DNA of 64,000 nt from Siniperca chuatsi (lineage: Eukaryota > Chordata > Actinopteri > Centrarchiformes > Sinipercidae), in the NCBI RefSeq assembly GCF_020085105.1, contig NC_058055.1, forward strand, positions 7,390,822 to 7,454,821. Reading direction: 5' to 3'. The notes under the pieces were generated by a model that was not told the DNA's origin, ran no database searches, and saw only the letters and a program-made list of their open reading frames with translations. Shown one piece after another: positions 1 through 12,078 of this stretch; the first letter of the stretch is position 1; every line of letters begins with the position of its first letter. The translations under genes and the position numbers were made by a program.

Positions 1-354
1 GGACTGTATGTGATTTACCTTCAACCGACTGGTCATTAGTTTCTGTCTCTTCCACCACGGCTTCCAACAGCCCAGTAGCTGAGCCGCTGTGCCAGAGAAG
101 GCTGGCCTGTGACCCAGCAACGCATCGGTCAAACCATTTGCTCTTCCGCCGGTCGGAGCTCGCCCAGTCAGAAATGTTCAACGCAGCAAGCCCCACCCCG
201 AAAGTCCCGGTACTTGTGAAAAGTACTACCCCCAGAGCAGGGACCTTTTGGGAGGTAAAATAATTTCCCCACAACTTAATTTAGACACCGGTCCCTGCGA
301 GTTCCTCCAAAGGTTCCTAGTCCCTGGGCAAAGTTCCTGCAATCAAAACGCAGC

Positions 355-680
355 TTCTTAGTCCCTAGTATAAGTCAAGCTACAAAAATGCTGGATCCTA
401 CATTTCCCATAATGCAACTCATTAGCGTTATTGTTTAGAACTCCCATGCCTCCTAAATGCCCACTTCTTTAAAACCCAAACCCCCAGTTTGTAACGCAGG
501 CTTCCTATTAAAAACTTTAGGTCTCAAGCCCAAGCTGAGATAACCCTGATGACATCACCATGACATCATCAGGGTTATTTAGAAGACATTATACAACTGT
601 CTTCACAGGCTGAGTAGTACTCCTCGTGACAAGTAAACTGAACTTCATGTGTAAAATTGGTGGAGTGCCCCTTTAACAGC
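355..680. repeat. Dispersed fish repeat, copy 1 (ZNF143-like motif)
   Basis: The segment shares blocks with 51828-52050: TAGTCCCTAGTATAAGTCAAG, then GGATCCTACATTTCCCATAA, then CAACTGTCTTCACAGGCTGA and AGTAAACT. The two copies lie about 51 kb apart, so this is an interspersed repeat rather than a local duplication. The sequence just before it (about 180-355, with GGTTCCTAGTCCCTGGG) may belong to the same or another element. Its class cannot be fixed without a repeat library. Confidence 0.6.
540..578. repeat. Imperfect inverted repeat (18-bp arms, 3-nt spacer)
   Basis: Arms at 540-557 and 561-578 pair at 16 of 18 positions. The core contains TGACATCA words, which resemble CRE/AP-1 half-sites. 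It lies inside dispersed repeat copy 1. Confidence 0.75.
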
Positions 681-1245
681 GTGTCTACACAGGAAATGTT
701 TCAGATGTGTTTTTCAGTCGTTCATCTCACGTAAACGTATTTTTAAGCTTCAGGTCACTTTGTGCATATTCTGATTATTAGTGGAAATACAAGGCTCCAC
801 AAACACATCTACTGATGAAATGTGGCACAGGTGAGTGAGCTCGATGCTGGAGCTGCAGAGGGATTGGTCAGCCAGTTGGCACACCTACTGAGTCAGGTTA
901 ACTGTATCAGAATACAGTGCAGAAACACTCACTAAAACATGAGAGGCACTCTCAGTGCAAAACAGAGAGTGAAAGCTGCATTGTAGAGGCATAAGCAGCA
1001 GATCTCTTCGTTCATTCAGATCAGCCTGTTTTCAGCTTGTTAATAAATGTATGGATTCACTGTGAGAGCAACAACTATTTCTCTGAACCAGAGAGCCCTG
1101 TTCAAAACTACCTCTGCAACACAGTCATTTGTCATACATTTCTACCATGTTTACAGTTCTGCTCGAAGATAAAAAACAAGCAACTTTGTTTTATGCTAAA
1201 ATACACCTTGACATTAGGGATTTTAGCATTAACATCATGTGTCTT

Positions 1246-1430
1246 CAGGGTTTCCACACCTTCTTAAACATCAAATTCAGGGACTTTTCAATGACTTTCC
1301 AGGCCCAATTACCTCAAATTCAACAACCTAACAAGGCATCGTTTGAGACACGGATCAAGTTTATTTACTGTTAAACACTGAGAATTTTTACGAGAACTAG
1401 CAGGCTTTACAGAAGCTCACAGACACCAAT

Positions 1431-1466
<36 letters not shown>

Positions 1467-1627
1467 GAACACTTCTCAATTGTGCTGTGTTACAGTGATG
1501 GCAGACTATATGGTGGAACGTAGCCTATTTACTAACGTTAAATAAAAAAATATCAAAAGAACTTCAATTTCTATTCTTATACATATCAAGACCTTGACTT
1601 TTTTCCCAAGGACCTGTGGAAACCATG
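1246..1627. mobile_element. hAT-like MITE with TIRs of about 13 bp
   Basis: The left end CAGGGTTTCCACACC and the reverse complement of the right end, CATGGTTTCCACAG, form near-matching terminal inverted repeats. Internal words such as CTTAAACATCAAATTCAGGG and GACTTTCCAGGCCC are familiar from fish repeats. A (GA)n run at about 1435-1463 lies inside. No transposase ORF is present, so the element is non-autonomous. Confidence 0.65.
1435..1463. repeat. (GA)n microsatellite
   Basis: About 14 consecutive GA units, inside the MITE at 1246-1627. Confidence 0.9.
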
Positions 1628-4579
1628 CGTCTTACACAGGGTATGCATTACCATAGCTTTTTCACATGATACCACCCACCTCACCACAACTGAGTAGCAG
1701 AACCAACAGATGACTGCTCTGAATGTGCAGAGGCTGTGACACCAAGAGGAAAACAAACAAATATCTTGAAAAAGTACAGTCCATCAGAATCAACAGTGAT
1801 CCATGACACACTCTCTATATACTGAGCAAAAACCACTTACAAATACAACGTATCCAATAAAATAAGGGCAGTGTTTGGGAAAGTTACAGAATTACTGTAA
1901 AAAAAAAAAATGTAATCCTGAGAATAAACCACACTGTGTTGCATTGTTCTCAGTTCATTTGCCAAGACCTTGCCACTAGAAACCAATTATGATCCACACC
2001 AACAAACTAGCAAACCATGTCTGGTCCTCCAGAAGACACAGCTTTCTACTGGAGTGATCTTCCTTTAAGTATAATGCTATGCCTATGGTTTTAATCCTAG
2101 ACCTGCAGGCTCAGTGTAGCTTGTGTTTTCACATTGGATAACGTGCAATGACACTCAATACCCACATTGTGAGCTCCTGAGACCTGAAACTCAAACACTT
2201 TTTTCCTTTCCTCTTACACGAAGATTGTCAAATAACCGGTAAGTAAGCTTTCCCATCCTGACTGTGTTAGTACAGAACAAGCTATTATAATATTATTATG
2301 TTGTTAGAGCACCAAGTGGTTTCCATCATGCAATTCAAGTAAATCTTTCAGTTTATTTGTCCATCAGTTTCTACTTCCATCTAGCAATTAGAGGAAGGGA
2401 AAGTGGTGAGTGTCCAAAGGATGTCCACAAGACAATAACCAGAGCACACTGGTTGCACACTGGCAAAGAGAACTGAGAATGCCTTCATGTTCTTAGTACA
2501 GGTGTTTTACCGCCGCTATGCTTCAATGAAGATCAGTGTTTCATTAATTCCCCGGTGTGCAACTGACAACAAAAATAGCTTTCTTGAGAAGAACACTGAA
2601 GGGAATTGACAATAGCTGGCAAGAAATTATGTCCTGTAGTGCTTAGAAAAAATAACTTTGTATTCAGGGCAAAAAAGTCAGGTCAGGAGAACATGTCCTG
2701 CTGTGACAGCTATGAAAGCTAAAAGTCTGAGTCTCCTTAATAGAGGTGATGTTTCACGACAGTCCATCAGTCCAACAGTTTTCCTCTGGTCTGAACATGG
2801 CTGCCATCTGACACTGTCACCATGAGAACTTCACACACCAGCAGGGAGAACACGAGGCTGACAAGACCAAGACTGAGATCTCAACTTATTTACTGGACAT
2901 GTAGTACACTATCATCCTACGTAGTTTGAGATTTTGGTGGGGTTTGATGGACTTGTTTGGGCTTTATGCTGTACTTCATCTGGCCTTTAAACTAGTTAAG
3001 AGCACAGTGACAAATAAACATCAGACAAATCTGTGGTTTTCCCTCATTTCGTTTTGTTACACTAAGCCTTCTAAGTATTAGGAACTTGTGGTTATCAAAT
3101 GTCAACATCAGTCTCTTTATGCCCATGAAATCATATGAAACAGTTGAACAAGGAACAATTGTTGCTTAGATCATGTTCCCTGTCCTAACCAATCTGAGTC
3201 AGCAGACAACACTTGAACATCACACTGGCCAACTATTGCATCCAGCTTCCTTTTGCAACAAGTGATTGACCTAAAATGCTACATACTAAACATGACAAAA
3301 ACCTTAATTGTATATAAGGCAGGAGACTAGCAATGTGCGAAATGTTTCTCAATAACACCTGATAACCATTTAGTTTTCCACCTCTTTCTAGTGTTGAAAA
3401 ACAAGCTATGACAAGTTAACTGTAGTAATGTTACTGATTGCATTCACTGTTACTGATAACACAGCTCTAACCCCTGGTTAATGACCTGAATTAGGTTTTA
3501 GACTCATACTTTCAAAACAGAAGCTTGATGCTACATGATTGATGCATGAATTAAGGCATAGGAAATATTTTGATTAGCGCAGTGTCTTCATTTGGATTTT
3601 AGACAGTCTATCAAAGTTGACCGTTATCTGGCCTGGTCGTAGAGCCACATATTAAATTGTGCTCAGTTTTAAAAAATAAAATAAGGAGAAAATTATTTTT
3701 TCTTTTGTTTTTAAAAAGTACCCAAAATGGCTTTCAGCCCTACATTATGGAACCCCAAAGTGTTCAATATAAAATTAATAATTAAGTCATTATAAAATAA
3801 AGTAATACGATCAAATCGTGTAAGAAAAATAAAATAAAATAAACATTAGTGAAATAATCTAAGAAATTATTAAAACAACTCATTATTATAAAATATTATT
3901 TCATCAATTATTTTCATCACTTAATTTCTATAGAGTAATAGGAGTTTATTTTTATTTCATATTAGACATTTTTATTTCATAATGTCACTTTTTATTTCAT
4001 GTCACTTTTCATGACAGAGATGTTGTCACTGCCCTCTGACCTTCCAGCTAATCACATGCTCCCTCAATTGCTTCCACATTTAGCAAGTTAGCTCCTGTTA
4101 GACTGAACAACTATCAACCATCAACTATCTAGCTACTGCTTTAAACAAACACAGTACACAGGCTCAGAAACTAACCCCTCCTTTTATTTATTTCACTTTA
4201 CAAGGCTGCACATGCTACCTACCTCGCTGGCTAACTAGCTACGCAGGGTTGTGAGCTTGGTTTATAACTCAACATCAAAGTGAAGAGAGTGAAAATGAAT
4301 GATGGAATTAGTTGAGTTTTATTGATTTCTTTAATTATTCCACAAAATGTTAGTTAATTTCTATATTATAGACAATTTATTCATATAATTATTTACTTCA
4401 TAATGTCTTATTTATTCATGCAGGAATCTTTAAGAACTGAAACCATCAACCTCAACAGTTTTAAGGGGTGCATAATTAACAGTCAAAGTGGGAGTAGCTG
4501 CAAAATCATTTGAGAGTAGTGAACTGATATATGTGGCCATGCACACCCACTGACTGCAGGGCTCTGTGGCCACATATGC

Positions 4580-4583
<4 letters not shown>

Positions 4584-4619
<36 letters not shown>

Positions 4620-4650
4620 CACGCACATACACACACACACACACACACAC
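4584..4650. repeat. (AC)n microsatellite, interrupted
   Basis: Two long CA runs separated by a short ATGCACGCACAT interruption. The Cys/Val-rich ORF on the minus strand here is only the translated repeat. Confidence 0.95.
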
Positions 4651-5485
4651 AAATTCAGAGAGGAAGTTTTTCTATATGTCAACAATAGAAAAGGTGGTTA
4701 GCTGTTTGTGTATGTCTGCATGCAAGCTGCATCTATATTATGTTATTATCAGCATCACAGTGCCCTTATGGACTGAGAACTAAGGAGAAAATAGCAAATG
4801 GAAACCTTTCAGAAAGAACAGGATGAAGTGAGTCTCCTCTCCTACACTCAGTCAGGAAGCCAGGGGAGAGTAGTGTCATGTGGTGGAGTTAATTTAGCTA
4901 CATGTAATCTGTGTTTAACATATTCTTTCCATATTAGCCTGGTAGCCAATGTGCTTTTCCTTTATTTCTGTTCATTTATAAATCAACAACACAGAGATAC
5001 ATTTATTGAAGTCACTTTGATCTAGGTTTGTTCATTTAGCAGGGCTGTAGCAGAGCTGTATGAATCAGTTAACTGACAGGAAAACCACCACTCTCAGCCG
5101 CCCCTTTACTCTGCAGCTGCTCATCTCAACTTGATTTGAACTGAGAGAATTTCACATCAAGAATTATTTTGCGTTTCCTGTCTGTGTAAAATTTTATCCC
5201 CAAGCCATAATCTGAAGGAAACACAGGAAGTGAGATAGCTGGTTCAGTTTGTTTGTCTAGTCTATGTTTATAAGATGCATTGACTCAGGGCAAGAGAGGG
5301 TGAGTGAGGGGTAATCCAGCTCAGCCCTGTGTCAAGGGAGATAGGAACAGTAGAAGGGGCTTTTGTTGGTGGATGGTGGGTACAGTTTTGTTTCTAGATA
5401 ACCATCTCTTCCAGCAGACTGTAGCCTCTCCCTGCTCCTCTTAATATGAAAACCTTTCCAGCATAGCTATTTCCTAATCACAAAC

Positions 5486-5546
5486 CCCTGGGAAGTTCAC
5501 GCCTTTGTTGATTCCTTGAATCAACAAAGGCGTGAACTTCCCAGGG
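5486..5546. repeat. Perfect hairpin: 29-bp arms, 3-nt loop
   Basis: The arm at 5486-5514 (starting CCCTGGGAAGTTCACGCC) is exactly complementary to 5518-5546, with only CTT (5515-5517) between. After one mismatch a further A-T pair extends the stem. A (TAA)n run follows directly. It does not resemble a known MITE end, and the function is unknown. Confidence 0.95.
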
Positions 5547-5547
5547 T

Positions 5548-5576
5548 TATAATAATAATAATAATAATAATAATAA
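5548..5576. repeat. (TAA)n microsatellite
   Basis: About nine ATA/TAA units immediately after the perfect hairpin. Confidence 0.9.
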
Positions 5577-7032
5577 GCCAACAGCAAGATATAGCTCGGT
5601 AGCAAGGCCAACATAAAATGTTATAAGCCAGTTGTATTACAGTAATGTCCACCGTGACCTATACCTCCATGGACTGTACACAGCCAAATAAAATAGTACT
5701 ACTCAGTGCGAAACTTTGCCTGGGAAAATGTAAACATAGGCTCTTCCGGTCTGAGTTCCGTAAATTATTTCGCCTGATTTCGCAGGGACTCCGACCCGGT
5801 GACAGCCGTTTAGAATACCGACACAGAAACAGCCAATCTTCTCCTTGATGGTCTCATTTGCTTATGTAGGTCATATAGAGGCATCAGTATTAAATTTAGA
5901 TTGTTTCATAACCAGTTAGAAACTCCTTGTAGTTGCTTTAAACAGTAAGCTGGTGGGAAATCAGGTACTGTTAACAAACAGTAGCACTGTCAGAAATAAA
6001 GAAATTAAACCAAATGTCACCTGTTAATCTGTCACATTATCTAATGAATCCATATAATATCACAATTGCCACCCTGCATCTGGTCTGGCACCCCATCCTC
6101 TTTCATTACTCATCACAGTTTCAGCAGTTGGCTGCTGACGTCAGCAGACTACGGGGATATTGCATCACAGGACTATGTGAGATGACAGTAAATACACTGA
6201 GTATTATTTGAACCTGGGACTGCACTGAGGGAAATCCTGCTATGATGAAAAAAGCCCCTTAGATGTAACCACACTTCTGTCACCAGGCCCAATTAAGGTT
6301 ATAAGTGCAGATTGCTATGACGAATTGAACAGTCACAAGTGAAAGCAGAGGATACAGCTATATATGAAACACGTAACAAACTCCGAAAAACAGATCCTGA
6401 CCTTGATTTTTGTTTGTGTGCATGTGCCTGTGTACATACCGTGCTAGATGTATATGTAGATAAGAGATCGCTTATTTGCACTGCAAGTCCTGCCTTTGAA
6501 TTTCACACCTCAGATATAGAACTAAGGTCAATGCACACATACAAATATTCAACTCCTGCTTCCACCTTCTAAACAGCGATGATGCTGCAAAACCCACACC
6601 TCCTCTTCGATCACAGATGCATCCTGTCTGCCTGCCTACACAACTTTGACGACACATCATCACCAAGGTAACACAGGGACAAGTCAGACCATAAATAGTA
6701 TTTTAGTTTTAAGGATTTAAAGCCATGGATTCTTTGACTGCATTCACTTTGAGGAGATTTTAGATCTGAAGAATGTGAAAAATTGTCCCATTGCTCCTAT
6801 GACTGCTCCACAGGAGGTCATAGGGGTAGCTGTTAAACAGGAACGGCGGCCATATAACATTAAAAAAAATTGTTTAAGTTACTTGAACATAAAAGGAATT
6901 ATACTTCCATTCATGGAGATTCAATGCTTTCCAAAGGGGCAATAAATCAAAGTATTAAACTGCAACAGAATTTGCAATCTAAATAAATCTATCCCAACCT
7001 TACTGTCTTGGGTTACAAGAGAAAAACAATAC

Positions 7033-7320
7033 TAGGGCTGCAACCAATTTTCATTATGGGTTCTAATCTTCTTGATTAATCATTAAGTCTATGAAATGTT
7101 AAAATGTAGTGAAAAAAGCCCATCACAATTTCTCAGAGCATCTAAAGATATTAAATTAACTATCATATATGATAAACAAATGAGGCAAATCCTCACATTT
7201 GAGAAGCTGGGACAAGCAAATGCTTGTTGTTGTTGAAAAGTGACTGAAACAATTAATCGATTATCAAAATTGTTGATTAACTTTCTGTCGATCGACTCAA
7301 CGATTAATCGACTAATCATT
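7033..7320 (+). mobile_element. hAT-like MITE (GGGCTGCAAC family), copy 1
   Basis: It starts TAGGGCTGCAACCAA and ends in the repeated ATTAATCGA/GACTAATC words typical of this fish family. The middle has CTATGAAATGTTAAAATGTAG and GAAAAGTGACTGAAACAATT, shared with the copy at 38497-38790. No transposase is encoded. Confidence 0.7.
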
Positions 7321-7426
7321 TTAAATCCAAACAACTCCATACCTGTCAATTTGACCTTTTCCAGTCTTCTTCCTTTGGAAGTCTTTATACCACGATGGAT
7401 GTACAAGTTTAAGAGCAGGTGTGTTT

Positions 7427-7590
7427 CTGATTAAATGATTAATTACTCATTTAGTCTATAAAATGTCAGAAAATAGTGAAAAATGCCTTTCAGGATTTCC
7501 CAGAGCCCCAGAGTGTTCACATTGCTTTTGTCTGTCCAATCAACAGTCAGACATTTCGACTAAACAATTAATTAGTTTCCGCAGCAGTCC
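7427..7590 (+). mobile_element. hAT-like MITE (GGGCTGCAAC family), partial copy 2
   Basis: TTTAGTCTATAAAATGTCAG and AAAATAGTGAAAAATGCC repeat the body of the element about 110 bp downstream of copy 1. It is a truncated second copy in the same orientation. Confidence 0.6.
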
Positions 7591-10469
7591 ACCTGAGGTC
7601 TGAAGAAGGGTTGCCTCGGCAATAACTCCAATGAGCCAGAGTTTTGGGAGAGATTTACCCTGATACATGGGGATTTTAAGCCTACATTCTTAGTAGAAAT
7701 GGTATACACTGAGGCCTCAGAACCTGAAAACTTTAATTCAGAGGTTTATGAGAAAAGCACAACCAAATCAAACAGTCTGAGCTGCCATTTACACCAGAGT
7801 GTTGAAATGGAAACAATATGACAGGCTCATAGTTCCCTGTTATTCAGGACGGGCCTGGACAAGCCCTGCTTATCTGAGGGAAGAAAGAGCCAACCCAGGG
7901 GAAAGGAGAAATATGTGCGTCTTATTCACCAAATCACTCTCTAGTAGATGTGACAAGAACAGGTTTGTTCTAGTTATCAACATCAACAATGCAACAGCCT
8001 TATTAAAATAATTAGCATGTTCTTTATTTTATTTAAAATTTTATTTAAAGACATGAAGTGAACCTGTTAGCAGGATGACACAGCATGTAATGCCAAGCCT
8101 GCCTGCTGATACAGTATACCAAGTAGTTCATCGTGCCAAAAAGCACTACTGTAGAAACCTGTAAACATTTTTGGGAAAATTATTTCCTAATCTTATGAAA
8201 TGTTCTTCCTGTGAGTGGATTTGAATACAAATGCAGCCTATACACTGCAGTGTTGACATTAAACATGTTGTTCCCTAACTGTATGTTTTGACCGGACCTT
8301 CACTCCAAAGAATTTAATTCCAAAATGCTACGTCCACAGTCCAGACCCGAAATACTTGTTACCACAGAATATCTCGTTAGTGTTAGTATTTACGTGATTA
8401 CTCATCTTAACATTGTCATGCCGACAATGTTTTTAAAATAATTACCTGGCCTTGCTCGCGTCAGTTATACAGAATTTCATATTTAAATACTTTCAAAACT
8501 GCTACACATTTGAATGTAAGTGAACTGTGTTGAACTTTGTGCACGAAAATTTTTTTTTTTCTGAGCCAACAGATGCCTGACAGAGAAGTGTGTTATAGAT
8601 AAGAGGAATAGGAAACAGCTGGACCATCCGGGTGGCAGTGAGTGACAAACAGCTCTTAATTAAGTGACCCGATTAACTTGAAGTAAACTATCATGTTTAC
8701 TTTGCCAGCTGAAACCTTATCACCAATTAAACAGAAAGTCGTCGCACTTTACGGTGAGCTGTGCAGAAATAAAAACATATTTCTCCATGCAGATCAAAGT
8801 TGCTGTGGGCTAAAACTAAACAAGGTATTACACTTATTCCCTCATTCTACCTTACTCTTGCTTGCACTCAATAAAAAAAATAAATTGACATTTTTCCATT
8901 AAAATGCTTTAAATAGCTAGGATAGCTGAAAACTGGAGTCTGTCCATCACTCCTTATAGTTGTCTGCTACATGCTGGCATGACTGGACTGAACTAATGCA
9001 AAATAAACACCAGTGAAAACTATTTTCAATTTTCAGACTCGCTCAGTGAGATTTTTGAATCAACGAAATCATCAAAAGACAACAAAGCTTGTGTTAACAG
9101 TCTTGAAATAACAGCGGATTACCCCAGGTTTAGACGTGAATCAGAGGTGAATCAGGAACCATACTGAGAGGCCAGACCTATTGCTTCAGACACAAATGAC
9201 CTGATCTGATGGATGACCTCTTCCCAGCAAACGCACGTTACACAAAGGCATCAGTATGAGCAAGACCCCTGGCATGAGCCCACTGCTGGTGTGTATGTGG
9301 GAGTAAGAGAGGACTGCATCCCATAATGCCAAGTGAAAAGGAGCCAGACAACTGCTGTTTACTTCAATTAAAAAAGGCCCCGAAAATGTTTCTAGTTCTT
9401 CCCACAGCGCTACACACCCTCCATTGTTTTTAGCCACAATCAAGTCTTTCCACTGATTATCCCAGTTGTCCAAGCACAGCATCAATATCCTGTTGGACAA
9501 CAAAGATGGAGTAGATTAAGAGACTTACAGTAAGTGCTTGTCCTTACTGACCCACAGGTTTATGGGAAAATACATCCCCTAACCCACTACAATGGAAGAG
9601 AAACAGTGCATCATGACTGGAAAACAAAGCAGGTGTTTTCTTTTCTTTTTCTTGGTTCATCCAATTTTGTATGTGGGGTACGAGACCAGCCCCTGAGACA
9701 TAAGATGCTCTCTCATTGAGTTACGTCCAACACCTTTCTGTTAGAGCCCACACGTTCAGGTCTCCTTGATAAAGTACAACATTTCAACAAAGGTGTGTCT
9801 CACAGCCCTCAAATATGACATCTAATCATAACCATAAAGAAGAAGAAAAAGCTTTAGTGTCAGTATTCGTTGCACTGGTGCCTAACTGTTATGGAGAGGA
9901 AGCACTGGACCTGAAGGTCGCATCCTGCTACCTGCTAATACTTTTGTGATTCTCACTTCAAATTCTAAAGTCATTTCCCAAAATCCTTTAAATGTAATTC
10001 AGATAATATCCAGAAAATCACTTAATTTATCATTAAATGCCATCAAAAGACCACAAAAAATGAAACCATGAGCTAACAATTAGCACTAAGCCACCCATAA
10101 TCCTCAAATATTAATGGCAGAACAGACTGGGGCACAAGGATGTGTCACAAAAAACTTTTTGTCTACTCAAAAAGCCTTCCCTAATCTATTCTCATGTTCA
10201 AGCTAGTCATTGACTCTTGACTCATGACATACAGACAGTTAATGTCAGTCAATATTGCCACACTTTCTTGAGGAAGTCTCAAAGCCTTTGTGTGAATCCT
10301 GCTTCCTGTATTAGCCTTTATATTATTACTTTACTTTAGATCCCTTCTTCTCCAAGGCTGTGAAGTAAATAGTTTTTGTGTGCACCAGACCACTAAAACT
10401 ATGACCACTAACAAATCATTGGTGAGTGCTTTGATTTTTGTTCTATATTGTGAGTATTCCTGATGAACC

Positions 10470-10905
10470 TTAAAGAAATAGTTCGACGTACGCCTATTCA
10501 CTTTCTTGGCGAGAGTTAAATGAAAGGAATGATGCCACTCTCATATCTGTACGGTAAATATTATTCTGGAGACAGTTTGCTTATCTTAGCACGAAGACTG
10601 GAAACAGGGGTAAACCGCTAGCCTGGCTCTGTCCGACGGGGAACAAAATCCACCTACCAGCAATTCTAAAACTCACTATTTACGTGTAATATCTTGTTTG
10701 TTTAATCCGTACAAAAACTGAAGCGTAAAAACGACATGCTGTGTTACTGGTGATAATGTGCTGGACTATTTCTTGGCCAAGAGCAGTAACTTCCTAGAGT
10801 CTTGCTGGTTGCCTAGCAACCTCACCGTCATGAAAAAGACACACTTCTAGTAAGAAATAGTACAGCACATAACCCCCCCGAAAACCACAATAAGCCACAC
10901 TTGAA
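10470..10905 (+). mobile_element. Dispersed fish non-autonomous DNA element
   Basis: It begins TTAAAGAAATAGTTCGACGT and continues through GACTGGAAACAGGGGTAAAC, CTAGCCTGGCTCTGTCC, TTGTTTGTTTAATCCGTAC and GCTGGTTGCCTAGCAACCTC, ending around AGCACATAACCCCCCCGAAA. This order of words belongs to a very common, non-coding fish repeat. Exact ends and class need a repeat library. Confidence 0.7.
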
Positions 10906-12078
10906 AAGGTTTTATTGCAGTTTGCAGGCAAACAAAAAAAAGGATCTAAGTGGTATCAAATGTCAAAACACTGGATTTGCTCTGTCGACACTGTTAGAGT
11001 TCCCTTAGCTGCCACCCCCAACTACACTGCAGCTCCTATGGGGCTTATCTAACAGACCTTTTTATTTTTGGCCCTTAGCTACAACTGATAAATCAGTTCC
11101 CAAAGTTCAGACTCTAGTTCCCATTGGTCTGGTTCCTAGATAGACAACTTAATGTAGACTACTTTACACAAGTAAAATACTGTATACACTGGTGCAACAG
11201 CATACAAGTTATCTGTTAACATACTGTACCAAAAGGACAGAATAGCTTGGGCCCAGTCTGAAGTAACCCACTAATGCACATGGTTAAAAAAACCAACGTG
11301 ATGCTGGAGCACAGGTTTCACAGGAAATAATTTCTTTATCAGTACTGCATTTGTTTATTTTTCCTGTTGAACCTGAAAACTGTTATATTGCAGCAGACTT
11401 TGTGGTAATAGGTGTTCGTCCCCTTAAGTTAGGTATGATATCCACAACACCAGAGCATTTAGTTTACTTTAAATCTGGTGTCGAGCCAAACAAAGGCAGG
11501 GTCTCTTTTGTTTCATGATGCACGCTCCAAATGGAGAAGCTGGCTTGTCATGGCAGGAGGAAGCAAGAGCCAGAAATAAACAAATCACATAACATTGTTG
11601 ATCAATTGTAAGAGACTGTGTATTGCAGGACAGTGAATGAGGCTGTGTTAAAGTATTGACCAGCTGTGTGCACACTGAGGCGATCAAAGTCAAATGCAAT
11701 GCATTCATTTAAGAAACATTTTGTCAATTAAAACATGCCATATTTAATTCAATGTATACTGCCATCTGTAGAGCTGGTTTAGTTCCCTTATGTTCCCTTC
11801 AGGATGTCTACAGTTCCCTAATGTCAGGCCCCTTGCCACATTTAAACTGTATTAGATGTAGCCTACTTGAGCCAGATCCTCACCCAGGGCCTTTCTGACT
11901 TTTCCACTGCCTAGAATGAAGACTTAAGGCCACGGTCACTGATTGCACAGCTCTGCTGTGTTATGCCATGTCATCATATTTTATTTGCTGAAGTAGTAAT
12001 ATTGTGACTTTGTATTCTCATTTCTCATTTTATTGCCAGCAATAACATCAGTGGTAGTGTTGACATTAACACTGTTAC

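Larger units (their letters stand above)
1..12078 (-). other. First intron of the BCR/ABR-family gene (partial)
   Basis: Everything left of the donor at 12077-12078 lies inside this intron; no further exon could be recognised. It holds several dispersed repeats (listed separately), microsatellites and two inverted repeats. The AT-rich block 3660-4420 contains repeated TTTTATTTCAT-like words. ORFs here are short and show no recognisable protein. Confidence 0.7.

Noticed and set aside
9186-9503. 105-codon minus ORF in the BCR/ABR-family intron
   Set aside because: No domain, no plausible splice context and no similarity I recognise; length is within chance for 12 kb of intron.
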